A stretch of DNA of 64,000 bases from Streptomyces sp. CB01201 (GTDB lineage: Bacteria > Actinomycetota > Actinomycetes > Streptomycetales > Streptomycetaceae), in contig NZ_NNBJ01000015.1 of assembly GCF_002803085.1 (NCBI RefSeq), positions 1 to 64,000 of the forward strand, read 5' to 3'. The translations under genes and the position numbers were made by a program. Below are positions 20,422 through 28,293 of this stretch, in pieces. Each line of letters opens with the position of its first letter. Positions within the stretch are counted from its first letter, which is position 1. The notes under the pieces are model-generated. The model did no database searches, was not told the origin of the DNA, and saw only the letters and a program-made list of their open reading frames with translations.

Positions 20422-21093
20422 TCAGCCGCCGAGCCCGGTGTCGCGCAGGGTGATGTTGAGCCGGCCACGAGCCATGCCCGTGGCCGGCTCGCCCGTTCCC
20501 GGAAGCACTTTGGGCACACCGTGATAGGCGAAGCGGGACGCCCCGCCGAAGACGAACAGGTCGCCGGACACGAGCTCCACATCGGTGTAGGGCCGCCCCC
20601 GGGTCTCGGCGTTGCCGAACCGGAAGACACAGCTGTCCCCGATGCTGAGCGAGACGACCGGCGCGTCGGACTTCTCGTCCTTGTCCTGGTGCAGCCCCAT
20701 CCTGGCGGTGTCGTCATAGAAGTTGATGAGCGCGGTGTCGGGCGCGTAGCGCGCGGCGGCGGCACCGTCCCCGTACGCGGCAGCCACCGCCGACCGCCCC
20801 AACTGGCCCAGCCAGTCCGGGAACGGGGCGACGGGCAGCCCGTTCACATCATCGGCCACCCGGGTGTACCGATAGGGCTGCCAATGCCACCCGACGCACA
20901 CCGTCCGCACCGACATGACACCGCCGCCCGGCAGCTCGGTGCGACGGATCGGCACGGGGCCCCGGGCCCACTCCCGGCAGGCGGCGACGAGTTCCCGCTG
21001 CCGCGCGATCGAGAGCCAGCCCGGCATGTGGACCGCGCCCGGCGCGACCTCGACCCGCTCGGGCCGAGGCAGCCGGAACAGCCCCTCGCTCAT
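20422..21093 (-). CDS. alkB: AlkB-type Fe(II)/2-oxoglutarate DNA repair dioxygenase
   Basis: This 223-residue enzyme oxidatively removes methyl groups from alkylated bases. The iron ligands are visible as the H and D of GLHQDKDE and the later His in RFAYHGVPK. The 2-oxoglutarate-binding arginines are in RGRLNITLRDTG near the C-terminus, and the NFYDD motif is present. It is coupled to the upstream ogt gene by an ATGA overlap, so two mechanistically different alkylation repair enzymes are made together. Confidence 0.92.
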   Translation of the reverse strand: MSEGLFRLPRPERVEVAPGAVHMPGWLSIARQRELVAACREWARGPVPIRRTELPGGGVMSVRTVCVGWHWQPYRYTRVADDVNGLPVAPFPDWLGQLGRSAVAAAYGDGAAAARYAPDTALINFYDDTARMGLHQDKDEKSDAPVVSLSIGDSCVFRFGNAETRGRPYTDVELVSGDLFVFGGASRFAYHGVPKVLPGTGEPATGMARGRLNITLRDTGLGG

Positions 21094-21599
21094 GACGTCG
21101 GGGCGCCTTCGAGCCCCAGCAGCGCCCGCTTGCGCTCCAGCCCGCCGGCGTACCCCTTGAGGGAGCCGTCGGAGCCGATCACGCGGTGGCAGGGTCGCAC
21201 CACGAGCAGCGGGTTCCGCCCGATGGCGGTGCCCACGGCCCGCACCAACACGGCCGAGGCGCCGAGCCGCCGGGCGATCTCCCCGTACGAGACCGTCGTC
21301 CCGTACTCGATCGCGTCCAGCTCGGCCCAGACCTGGCGCTGGAAGGCGGTGCCGGGGGCGCCGGCGGCGTACTCGATGTCGAACCGGGTCAGCTCGCCGG
21401 CGAAGTACGCCCGCAGCTGCGCGGCGATCGCGTCGAAGGCGTCCGGCGCGTGCCGCCACCCGTCCTGGACGACGGCGCCGCCCTTCTGCCCCGGCACGGA
21501 GAGCGAGACCAGCGCGGTCCCGCCCGGCGCGGTCGCGGACTCCTCCCCGACCAGCAGCAGCTCACCCAGAGGGCTTTCGAGGGTCGCGTAGACAGTCAT
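21090..21599 (-). CDS. ogt: methylated-DNA--protein-cysteine methyltransferase
   Basis: This 169-residue suicide enzyme transfers the O6-alkyl group of guanine to its own cysteine. The active-site motif is VVRPCHRVIGSDGSLKGYAGG, and the helix-turn-helix precedes it. The ATG at 21599 is preceded by GGGAAT. It is the first gene of the ogt-alkB pair. No Ada-type regulatory domain is present. Confidence 0.93.
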   Translation of the reverse strand: MTVYATLESPLGELLLVGEESATAPGGTALVSLSVPGQKGGAVVQDGWRHAPDAFDAIAAQLRAYFAGELTRFDIEYAAGAPGTAFQRQVWAELDAIEYGTTVSYGEIARRLGASAVLVRAVGTAIGRNPLLVVRPCHRVIGSDGSLKGYAGGLERKRALLGLEGAPTS

Positions 21600-21707
21600 C
21601 GCACATTCCCTTCCTTGCGTACGACATCGAGTCTGCGACCCTCGACCGCGTGGCGCTGGCGGAATTCGGACACCACGTCCGGACGCCGGCGCATCGGGCG
21701 GACGATC

Positions 21708-22196
21708 TCAGCGGTAGTTCACGAACTGGATCGCGAAATCGAAGTCCTTGCCCTTGAGCAGGGCCTGGACGGCCTGGAGGTCGTCGCGGCTCTTCGAGGA
21801 GACGCGCAGCTCGTCGCCCTGCACCTGCGCCTTGACGCCCTTGGGGCCCTCGTCGCGGATGACCTTCGCGACCTTCTTGGCGTTCTCCTGGGAGATGCCC
21901 TCCTCGATGGAGGCGAAGATCTTGTACTCCTTGCCGGACAGCTGCGGCTCGCCCGCGTCCAGCGACTTCAGGGAGATGCCGCGCTTGATCAGCTTGGTCT
22001 CGAAGATGTCGAGGATCGCCTTGACCCGCTCCTCGCCGTTCGCCTGCATCAGGATCTTCTCGCCGGACCACGAGATCGAGGCGTCGGTGCCCTTGAAGTC
22101 GTAGCGCTGCGAGATCTCCTTCGCGGCCTGGTTGAGGGCGTTGTCGACCTCCTGCCGCTCGACCTTCGAGACGATGTCGAAACTGGAGTCGGCCAT
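21708..22196 (-). CDS. YajQ family cyclic-dinucleotide/nucleotide-binding protein
   Basis: This 162-residue member of the UPF0234/YajQ family starts MADSSFDIVSKVERQEVDNA and ends DFDFAIQFVNYR, both conserved. Two ferredoxin-like halves are expected. Some proteobacterial members bind cyclic di-GMP; whether this one does is unknown. I chose the ATG at 22196 because of GGAGCC upstream and family alignment; longer starts add a non-conserved leader. Confidence 0.92.
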   Translation of the reverse strand: MADSSFDIVSKVERQEVDNALNQAAKEISQRYDFKGTDASISWSGEKILMQANGEERVKAILDIFETKLIKRGISLKSLDAGEPQLSGKEYKIFASIEEGISQENAKKVAKVIRDEGPKGVKAQVQGDELRVSSKSRDDLQAVQALLKGKDFDFAIQFVNYR

Positions 22197-22422
22197 GTCC
22201 TGTGGCTCCTTGGTTCGGTTCTGTGTCGGGTGCGCACGAGCCCTGCGGCCGAACGCGCGGCGACCCGGCCCCACTGCCGAACCACCGCCCCAAAGCCTAG
22301 CCACCCCATGCCGGGCGAAGCGTTGATCAATGGGGTGGCGAAGCACCCCTGGGCATCGGGTATCGTTTACGTCGTTGCCACGGAGCACCGCCGAAAAGCG
22401 GGAACCGGAGGCGACATCCCAT

Positions 22423-22504
22423 GGCGGTGTGCCCGAGTGGCCAATGGGAACGGACTGTAAATCCGTCGGCTCTGCCTACCCAGGTTCGAATCCTGGCGCC
22501 GCCA
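22423..22504 (+). tRNA. tRNA-Tyr (GTA)
   Basis: The 82-nt class II tRNA has a GGCGGTG/CGCCGCC acceptor, anticodon loop CTGTAAA with anticodon GTA, a long variable arm and the T-loop TTCGAAT. The CCA end is not encoded. A tRNA-Tyr gene of this type is the integration site of plasmid SLP1 in S. coelicolor/S. lividans. Here it is followed by a terminator and core genes, so the site looks unoccupied. Confidence 0.95.
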
Positions 22505-22513
22505 CAGTGGGTG

Positions 22514-22549
22514 AAACCCCTGGTGACCTGAGAAGGTCACCAGGGGTTT
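22514..22549 (+). terminator. tRNA-Tyr terminator
   Basis: A perfect 15-bp stem (22514-22528 with 22535-22549) with a 6-nt loop is followed by a short U-rich stretch (ttt c tt), directly after the tRNA. Confidence 0.85.
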
Positions 22550-22662
22550 CTTCGTTGTGCGCCCCCTTCCGAACGGGCTGCCCTGCCGGGGGGATGGCGG
22601 TGGGGGCCGTCTAGAGTCGCGGGGATCTGGCCCATGGGGGGACCGGGGGCAGGTGGGGACGT

Positions 22663-23334
22663 ATGCGTAATCGACGAGCCGTGGTCTGTGGAGCGGCGCT
22701 GGCCGGGCTGCTGGTGTCCGGGTGCGGGGGCTCCGGCGAGGCCCGGCCCCGGGACGTCGGGAAGCTTCTGGACGGCGCGAGCACACGGCCCTATTCGGTT
22801 CAGTTGCAGGCGACTTCACTGCGGAACGGTGTGCAGGTTTACCGGTCGCAGGGCCGGGTGAACCTCAACGGTCCACTCACGGGGCGGCTCGACGATCAGG
22901 TCAGGGGCCATCCGGGTGAGGAGGTCGTCATCACGGCCGCCCATGTCTACCGCCGCCCTGTGACGGGAGGCGGACCCTGGCAGCCCTTCGACGCCGCCAC
23001 GGCGGAGGGCGGGATTCCCACCAAGAACCTGCCCGGATATGCCCGCCTGCTCATCGGCCACGGAGCCCGGGCTGTCGACGGCGACGACGAGGGGACCGGT
23101 CCCACGTGGCGCCTCTCCGCCCGGATCACGCCCGCCGACCTGAAAGGGGTCGACCCCGTCGTCGCGGGCAACCTCGACGGCGTCGGGTCCGTCGCCAGCG
23201 ACCTCTGGGTCGACGGGCAGGGGCGCGTGGTGCGCGTGGAGCAGCAGTTGCACGCGCCCGACGGCTCGGCGATCAAGAACACCCTCACCCTGCGCGACTT
23301 CGGGGAGCCCACGAGCGTCACGGACCCCGGTTAG
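22663..23334 (+). CDS. secreted lipoprotein, LppX/LprG-like
   Basis: This 223-residue protein has a lipoprotein signal peptide (RRAVVCGAALAGLLVSGCGG; lipobox LVSGC, Cys near residue 21). The body has alternating beta-type segments ending in VVRVEQQLHAPDG and TLTLRDFGEP, which resembles actinobacterial LppX/LprAFG lipid-binding lipoproteins. The family match is by overall pattern only. The gene stands alone and converges with the next gene. The ATG at 22663 follows GGTGGGGAC. Confidence 0.75.
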   Translation: MRNRRAVVCGAALAGLLVSGCGGSGEARPRDVGKLLDGASTRPYSVQLQATSLRNGVQVYRSQGRVNLNGPLTGRLDDQVRGHPGEEVVITAAHVYRRPVTGGGPWQPFDAATAEGGIPTKNLPGYARLLIGHGARAVDGDDEGTGPTWRLSARITPADLKGVDPVVAGNLDGVGSVASDLWVDGQGRVVRVEQQLHAPDGSAIKNTLTLRDFGEPTSVTDPG

Positions 23335-23344
23335 TCCTGCCGGG

Positions 23345-24001
23345 TCAGTTTCCCGCCACGCCCTTCACGGCCACCACCACCGGCGCCGAGCCGCTGATCA
23401 GCTCCAGGGTGAGGCCCGCCGTCGCGGGGGAGTCCACGAGTTCGGCCAGGACCGCGGCCACGTCGTCGCGGGGGATCGTGCCGCGGCCGGTCGAGGCGGC
23501 CAGGGTCACCAGGCCCTTGCCCGCGTCGTTGGTCAGCATGCCGGGGCGCAGGACCGTCCAGTCCAGGTGCTCGCGGGAGCGTACGGCGTCGTCGGCGGCG
23601 CCCTTGGCACGCAGGTACTCGTCGAAGACCTCGTCGCCCTGGTGGGCCGAGTCCGCGCCCATCGACGACACGATGACGTAGCGGCGTACGCCCGCCCGCT
23701 CCGCCGCGTCCGCGAGCAGGACCGCCGCCCCGCGGTCCACCGTCTCCTTGCGGGAGGCGTCGCTGCCCGGGCCTGCGCCCGCCGCGAACACCACCGCGTC
23801 CGCGCCCTGGAGCGCCTCGGCGACCGCCTCCACCGTCGCGGACTCCAGGTCGAGGACCACCGGCTCCGCGCCGACCTTCCGCAGGTCGTCCGCCTGTTCC
23901 GGCTTGCGGATGATTCCGGCCACCTCGTCGCCGCGCGCCGCCAGCAGGCGTTCGAGCCGCAGCGCGATCTGACCATGACCTCCAGCGATGACAATGCGCA
24001 T
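23345..24001 (-). CDS. NAD(P)-binding SDR-like protein (NmrA/YwnB type)
   Basis: This 218-residue Rossmann-fold protein has the dinucleotide motif MRIVIAGGHGQIALRLERLL at the N-terminus, VVFAAGAGPGS after the fourth strand and YVIVSSMGAD, the atypical-SDR signature. It lacks a clear catalytic YxxxK, so it may be a redox sensor or an NAD(P)H-dependent reductase. The frame stays open well upstream, but the ATG at 24001 starts the Rossmann strand exactly. Confidence 0.85.
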   Translation of the reverse strand: MRIVIAGGHGQIALRLERLLAARGDEVAGIIRKPEQADDLRKVGAEPVVLDLESATVEAVAEALQGADAVVFAAGAGPGSDASRKETVDRGAAVLLADAAERAGVRRYVIVSSMGADSAHQGDEVFDEYLRAKGAADDAVRSREHLDWTVLRPGMLTNDAGKGLVTLAASTGRGTIPRDDVAAVLAELVDSPATAGLTLELISGSAPVVVAVKGVAGN

Positions 24002-24099
24002 GCTCCCGACGGTACGCGGAGATGCCGTCGCTCGCCGGTGGAGCGGGTGGAGCGGTGGCGCGGAGGGACCGGGCGGCACCCGGGCCCTCACCCGGGCCC

Positions 24100-25371
24100 T
24101 CACCCCGCGTCGCCGCGCCCCGATTCCGTGCGCCCCTGCCGGGGCAGGTCGAGGGCGACCGCCGCGGCCGAGTCGCAGTACTCGCGCACCGCGCTCGTAC
24201 GGGCCACCACCCGGCCGCGGTGGACGACGATGCGGCTGTAGGCGAGCGAGAGGACGCCCGCGATGCGTTCGCCGCGCACCGCGAGCAGTTCGGCGGGGAA
24301 GCCCGCCTCGACCCGCACCTCGGGCAGCCCCATCGACTCGCGGGCCACCGTGCTGACCGCCGCGTACGCGTCCTCGGGCCGCATGCCGGCCTGGGAGGCG
24401 AGGAGGTAGGCGGCCTCCAAGGGGTCGCCCCGGCCGACCGGATTGGAGACGTCCCGCAACGCGCCGCTGCCCGCCGCCAGTCGGACCCCGGCAGCCCTCA
24501 ACAGCCTTACTGGTGCTGCTCCTTGACGGTCCGTCATGCCGCAGCCGCCCTGCGGAAGGCACATCACCGCCACACCCGCGGAGGCGAGTTGGTCGGCGGC
24601 GCGGGCCGCGGTGTCGCGCGGAAGGCGGGACAGGCCGCCGCAGGGGCCGATCGTGACGCCCGGGCGCAGGCCGCCGGACATGGCCGCGAGCCGCGCGAGG
24701 CGGGCCGGATCGGCGCCGTCGGTGTGCAGGTCGACCGCGCAGCCGTGCTCGGCGGCGAGCTCCAGGACGGCCTGGGCGTACCCGGCCGGATCGGCGTCCA
24801 GATCCGGGCAGCCGCCCACCACGGAGGCGCCCATCTTGACCGCGTCCCGCAGCATGGCGAGCCCGTCCGCGCCGGCCACCCCGGTGAGCAGGCGCGGCAC
24901 GGCGACCACCGCAAGCTCGGTGAGGCCGCGCAGGGAGCGCCGGGTCTGGAGCACCGCCTCCAGCGGATCGAGGCCGCTGACCTCGTCGATGCGTACGTGC
25001 GAGCGCAGCGCGGTGGCGCCGTGCCCGAGCTGGAGCAGGGCGGCCTCGGTGGCCCGGCGCTGGACCTCCTCGACCGCGTACGAGACCGGGCCCTCGGCGC
25101 TGGAGGCGGTCAGGGCGGTGTCGCTGTGGGCGTGCGGCTCGGCCGGGGCGGGGAGCAGCAGGAAGCCGTTCAGATCCACCCGCGAGGAGCCGTTCGCGGT
25201 GAGGCTGCCCGCGGTGCCCACCGCCTCGATGCGACCGCCGCCGAGCCGCACGTCCACCGTGCGCCCGTCGGCGAGCCTGGCGCCGCACAGCAGCAGCGAG
25301 GAGCCCGCGGCGGGATCGGGGCCTTCGCCGGTGCCGGGGGAGTGGGCCGGCTGCTGGTGGCTGTCGGACAT
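24100..25371 (-). CDS. amidohydrolase, cytosine-deaminase-like
   Basis: This 423-residue metal-dependent amidohydrolase has an N-terminal composite beta domain (residues ~25-75) leading to the metal motif PAPAEPHAHSDTA, in which HxH binds the metal. Further conserved points are RSHVRIDE, VDLHTDGAD and the Pro/Asp region near RDVSNPVGRGDP. This layout resembles cytosine deaminase and related N-acyl or purine deaminases. The substrate cannot be assigned. The first ~25 residues are a loose Gly/Pro-rich leader. Just upstream lies a tandem 14-bp repeat. Confidence 0.8.
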   Translation of the reverse strand: MSDSHQQPAHSPGTGEGPDPAAGSSLLLCGARLADGRTVDVRLGGGRIEAVGTAGSLTANGSSRVDLNGFLLLPAPAEPHAHSDTALTASSAEGPVSYAVEEVQRRATEAALLQLGHGATALRSHVRIDEVSGLDPLEAVLQTRRSLRGLTELAVVAVPRLLTGVAGADGLAMLRDAVKMGASVVGGCPDLDADPAGYAQAVLELAAEHGCAVDLHTDGADPARLARLAAMSGGLRPGVTIGPCGGLSRLPRDTAARAADQLASAGVAVMCLPQGGCGMTDRQGAAPVRLLRAAGVRLAAGSGALRDVSNPVGRGDPLEAAYLLASQAGMRPEDAYAAVSTVARESMGLPEVRVEAGFPAELLAVRGERIAGVLSLAYSRIVVHRGRVVARTSAVREYCDSAAAVALDLPRQGRTESGRGDAG

Positions 25372-25379
25372 CGCGCTCC

Positions 25380-25435
25380 TGATCGGGCTCGGGTGATCGG
25401 GCTCGGCTGATCGCGCTCGGGTGATCGGGCGCGGC
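25380..25435. repeat. four tandem 14-bp repeats
   Basis: Four consecutive copies of TGATCGGGCTCGGG (units starting 25380, 25394, 25408, 25422) have at most three changes each. They sit 9 bp before the start codon of the amidohydrolase, where its 5' untranslated region or promoter should be. A regulatory role is possible. Confidence 0.8.
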
Positions 25436-25588
25436 GGGCATGATCACGCAGCGTGAGGCGAGCCTAGGGGCGGCCACGGCACGCATCGAGGAGGAGCGAA
25501 ATAGTCGTACCGGTGTGGCCCTGAGTGGCCTACGAGACCGGTGGGGGAGGGCCTCGGGAGGGGTGCTCGGGGGCGGCACGAAACGGAT

Positions 25589-25618
25589 TTGGGCGATCGG
25601 CGAGAGAGCGTGTAATGT
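25589..25618 (+). promoter_or_regulatory. promoter of tRNA-Thr/tRNA-Met
   Basis: TTGGGC (25589-25594), an 18-bp spacer and TAATGT (25613-25618) preceded by TG. The predicted start lies a few bases before the tRNA-Thr gene. Confidence 0.55.
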
Positions 25619-25629
25619 CTTCCTCGCTC

Positions 25630-25702
25630 GCCCCAATAGCTCAGTCGGTAGAGCGTCTCCATGGTAAGGAGAAGGTCTACGGTTCGATTCCGTATTGGGG
25701 CT
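25630..25702 (+). tRNA. tRNA-Thr (GGT)
   Basis: The 73-nt tRNA has a GCCCCAA/TTGGGGC acceptor, anticodon arm TCTCC-ATGGTAA-GGAGA with anticodon GGT, D-loop AGTCGGTAGA and T-loop TTCGATT. It is followed 44 bp later by tRNA-Met and probably co-transcribed with it. Confidence 0.95.
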
Positions 25703-25746
25703 CTGGTGCGGAAGCCCTCACCTTCGGGTGAGGGAATCCGTGTCAA

Positions 25747-25819
25747 AGCGGTGTAGCTCAGTCGGTAGAGCAAGCGGCTCATAATCGCTGTGTCACCGGT
25801 TCAAGTCCGGTCACCGCTA
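25747..25819 (+). tRNA. tRNA-Met (CAT), elongator type
   Basis: The 73-nt tRNA has an AGCGGTG/CACCGCT acceptor and anticodon loop CTCATAA (CAT). The first acceptor pair A-T is unlike bacterial initiator tRNA, which has a C-A mismatch, so this is the elongator. The order tRNA-Thr, tRNA-Met, rpmG is typical of actinobacteria. Confidence 0.93.
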
Positions 25820-25907
25820 CACACAGTAGCCGATTGTGGGGTCGGTCCTTCGATCGGCTACTCTTTCATGCGTTCATCCGTCAACCCGTCCGTCAAGGAG
25901 CACTCAC

Positions 25908-26072
25908 GTGGCTGCCACCGACGTCCGCCCGAAGATCACGCTGGCCTGCGTGGAGTGCAAGGAGCGGAACTACATCACCAAGAAGAACCGGCGTAACAAC
26001 CCGGACCGACTGGAGATGAAGAAGCACTGCCCGCGCTGCAACTCGCACACCGCGCACCGCGAGACCCGCTAA
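25908..26072 (+). CDS. rpmG: 50S ribosomal protein L33
   Basis: The 54-residue L33 is the zinc-binding C+ form: both CxxC pairs are present (CVEC and CPRC). Streptomyces also carry zinc-free paralogues induced under zinc starvation; this is the zinc-replete type. The GTG at 25908 has AAGGAG 7 nt upstream. Confidence 0.95.
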
Positions 26073-26099
26073 CCACGGCGTCTGGCACTCAGGCTCGTC

Positions 26100-26143
26100 C
26101 GAGAGGTCGTCCCCCATACCGGGGGGCGGCCTCTCGGCGTTTT
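26100..26143 (+). terminator. rpmG terminator
   Basis: A 16-bp stem with two wobble pairs (cgagaggtcgtccccc with ggggggcggcctctcg) is followed by gcgtttt, directly after rpmG. Confidence 0.8.
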
Positions 26144-26227
26144 CCGGGCGTACGGCGTTTCCCAGGCGTACGACTAAATTCTCCGTAGACCGCATCACCA
26201 CCCTGATCCCCAGGAGGTAGCCGCCCG

Positions 26228-26680
26228 ATGGCGCTCGACCAGTCTTTCGTGGGGCGGACCTATCCGCCCACCGCCCCGTACGAGGTCGGCCGCGAGAAGA
26301 TCCGCGAGTTCGCGGTGGCGGTCGGGGACGAGAACCCCGCCTACACCGACCCGGAGGCGGCCAAGGCGCTGGGGCACGCCGATGTCATCGCGCCGCCCAC
26401 CTTTGTGTTTGCCATCACATTCGGTGCTGCGGGCCAGGTCGTCCAGGACCCGCAGCTGGGCCTGGACTACAGCCGGGTGGTGCACGGCGACCAGAAGTTC
26501 GCGTACACCCGCCCGGTCCGCGCGGGCGACCGGCTGACGGTCACCTCCACCATCGACGCGATCAAGTCCCTCGCGGGCAACGACATCCTGGACATCCGGG
26601 GCGAGGTCCACGACGAGGCCGGCGAACACGTCGTGACCGCCTGGACCAAGCTGGTGTCCCGAGCGGCCGAGGGGGCCTGA
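26228..26680 (+). CDS. MaoC-like dehydratase, HadA/UPF0336 type
   Basis: This 150-residue hot-dog-fold protein has the region DENPAYTDPEAA where active MaoC hydratases carry a D-x4-H motif; the His is replaced. This matches HadA-type subunits, which bind the acyl chain while the partner supplies catalysis. The next gene, 1 bp downstream, is a catalytic MaoC subunit. By analogy with mycobacterial HadAB the pair may dehydrate 3-hydroxyacyl thioesters. The ATG follows CAGGAGGTAG. Confidence 0.85.
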   Translation: MALDQSFVGRTYPPTAPYEVGREKIREFAVAVGDENPAYTDPEAAKALGHADVIAPPTFVFAITFGAAGQVVQDPQLGLDYSRVVHGDQKFAYTRPVRAGDRLTVTSTIDAIKSLAGNDILDIRGEVHDEAGEHVVTAWTKLVSRAAEGA

Positions 26681-26681
26681 C

Positions 26682-27116
26682 ATGACCGCGAAGATCCGTT
26701 ACGAGGACGTCGAGCCCGGCACCGAGCTGCCGTCCGCGTCCTTCCCCGTGACCCGCGCCACGCTCGTGCAGTACGCGGGCGCGTCCGGTGACTTCAACCC
26801 GATCCACTGGAACGAGAAGTTCGCGAAGGAGGTCGGGCTGCCCGACGTCATCGCGCACGGCATGTTCACGATGGCCGAGGCGATCCGAGTGGTCACGGAC
26901 TGGGCCGGCGACCCGGCCGCGGTCGCGGAGTACGGCGTCCGCTTCACCAAGCCGGTGGTGGTCCCCAACGACGACACCGGCGCACTGATCGAGGTCACCG
27001 CCAAGGTGGCGGCCAAGCTCGACGACGAGGCCCGCACGGTCCGGGTGGACCTCACCGCGACGAGCGCCGGCCAGAAGGTCCTGGGCATGTCCCGGGCGGT
27101 CGTCCGCCTGGCCTGA
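26682..27116 (+). CDS. MaoC-like dehydratase, HadB type
   Basis: This 144-residue hot-dog protein has the intact hydratase-2 motif SGDFNPIHWNEKFAKEVGLP (catalytic Asp and His) and the AHGMFTMAEA helix. It is the likely catalytic partner of the preceding HadA-type subunit, from which it is separated by 1 bp. Role: (3R)-hydroxyacyl dehydration, substrate unproven. Confidence 0.87.
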   Translation: MTAKIRYEDVEPGTELPSASFPVTRATLVQYAGASGDFNPIHWNEKFAKEVGLPDVIAHGMFTMAEAIRVVTDWAGDPAAVAEYGVRFTKPVVVPNDDTGALIEVTAKVAAKLDDEARTVRVDLTATSAGQKVLGMSRAVVRLA

Positions 27117-27124
27117 GCCGCGGA

Positions 27125-27152
27125 GGTTCCGGGGGTCGCGGCCCCCGGAACC
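27125..27152 (+). terminator. hairpin after hadB-like gene
   Basis: An 11-bp perfect stem (ggttccggggg with cccccggaacc) begins 8 bp after the stop codon. It has no U run. Confidence 0.6.
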
Positions 27153-27200
27153 CGGCGGGGGCGGCGGCCCCCACGGGGCCGCACCCGTACGCTGGACCCC

Positions 27201-28256
27201 GTGCAGGAACTTCACGACGCTCCCCTCGCCCCCCTGACCACCCTCCGCCTCGGCGGCCCGGCGGACCGGCTCGTCACCGCGACCACCGACGCCGAGATCG
27301 TCGCCGCCGTGCGCGAGGCCGACGACAGCGGGACCCCGCTCCTCGTCATCGGTGGCGGCAGCAACCTGCTGATCGGGGACAAGGGCTTCGCCGGTACCGC
27401 CCTGCGCATCGCCACCCGCGGCTTCGAGCTCGACGGCACGCGCCTCGAACTCGCCGCCGGCGAGGTGTGGAGCGACGCCGTGGCCCGCAGCGTGGAGGCC
27501 GGGCTGGCCGGGATCGAGTGCCTGGCCGGCATTCCCGGTTCGGCCGGCGCGACCCCGATCCAGAACGTCGGGGCGTACGGGCAGGAAGTCTCCAGCACCA
27601 TCACGCACGTCGTCGCCTACGACCGCGTCGAGGGCGCCACCGTCACGCTCACCAACGCCGAGTGCGACTTCTCGTACCGGCACAGCCGCTTCAAGCAGCA
27701 CCCCGACCGCTACGTCGTGCTCCGCGTCGTCTTCGAGCTGGAGGACGCCGGTGGGCTCTCGGCGCCGGTCAAGTACGCCGAGACCGCCCGCACCCTGGGC
27801 GTCGAACCCGGTGACCGGGTCCCGGCCGCCACTGCCCGCGAGACCGTCCTGAAGCTGCGGGCCGGCAAGGGGATGGTGCTCGACCCGGAGGACCACGACA
27901 CCTGGTCGGCCGGCTCCTTCTTCACCAACCCGATCCTGCCCAACGAGGCGTACGCCGCGTTCCTCGCCCGCGCCCAGGAGCGGCTCGGCGCGGACGTGGC
28001 GCCGCCCGCGTGGCCCGTCGGCACCGACCGTACGAAGACCTCGGCGGCCTGGCTGATCGACAAGGCGGGCTTCACCAAGGGGTACGGGACGGGGCCCGCC
28101 CGCATCTCCACCAAGCACACCCTCGCCCTCACCAACCGCGGCGGCGCCACCACCGAGGACCTGCTGGGCCTGGCCCGCGATGTGGTGGCCGGGGTGGAGC
28201 TGGCGTTCGGCGTGACCCTGGTGAACGAGCCGGTGGCGGTCGGGGTGGAGATCTGA
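27201..28256 (+). CDS. murB: UDP-N-acetylenolpyruvoylglucosamine reductase
   Basis: This 351-residue FAD enzyme makes UDP-N-acetylmuramate for peptidoglycan. The FAD-binding motif GGGSNLLIGDKGFAG, IPGSAGATPIQNVGAYGQEV, YRHSRFK and the catalytic-Ser region GSFFTNPIL are all present. C-terminal substrate-binding residues lie in SAAWLIDKAGFTKG. The length fits the family. The GTG at 27201 is the only start placing the N-terminus correctly. It converges with the deaminase gene. Confidence 0.95.
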   Translation: MQELHDAPLAPLTTLRLGGPADRLVTATTDAEIVAAVREADDSGTPLLVIGGGSNLLIGDKGFAGTALRIATRGFELDGTRLELAAGEVWSDAVARSVEAGLAGIECLAGIPGSAGATPIQNVGAYGQEVSSTITHVVAYDRVEGATVTLTNAECDFSYRHSRFKQHPDRYVVLRVVFELEDAGGLSAPVKYAETARTLGVEPGDRVPAATARETVLKLRAGKGMVLDPEDHDTWSAGSFFTNPILPNEAYAAFLARAQERLGADVAPPAWPVGTDRTKTSAAWLIDKAGFTKGYGTGPARISTKHTLALTNRGGATTEDLLGLARDVVAGVELAFGVTLVNEPVAVGVEI

Positions 28257-28293
28257 CCCGGTGGAGAGCTAGCCCCGCACGGGTCGACGGGCG

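Noticed and set aside
18084..25371. Secondary-metabolite gene cluster
   Set aside because: No polyketide, peptide synthetase, terpene or RiPP genes were seen anywhere in the window.
22505..25629. Integrated element after tRNA-Tyr
   Set aside because: The genes that follow are core-type with normal composition; no integrase or replication gene.
23345..25636. Single fused 763-residue protein covering the SDR and amidohydrolase genes
   Set aside because: The frame is open by chance through the amidohydrolase gene; only its last 218 residues have a domain, and the ATG at 24001 starts it exactly.
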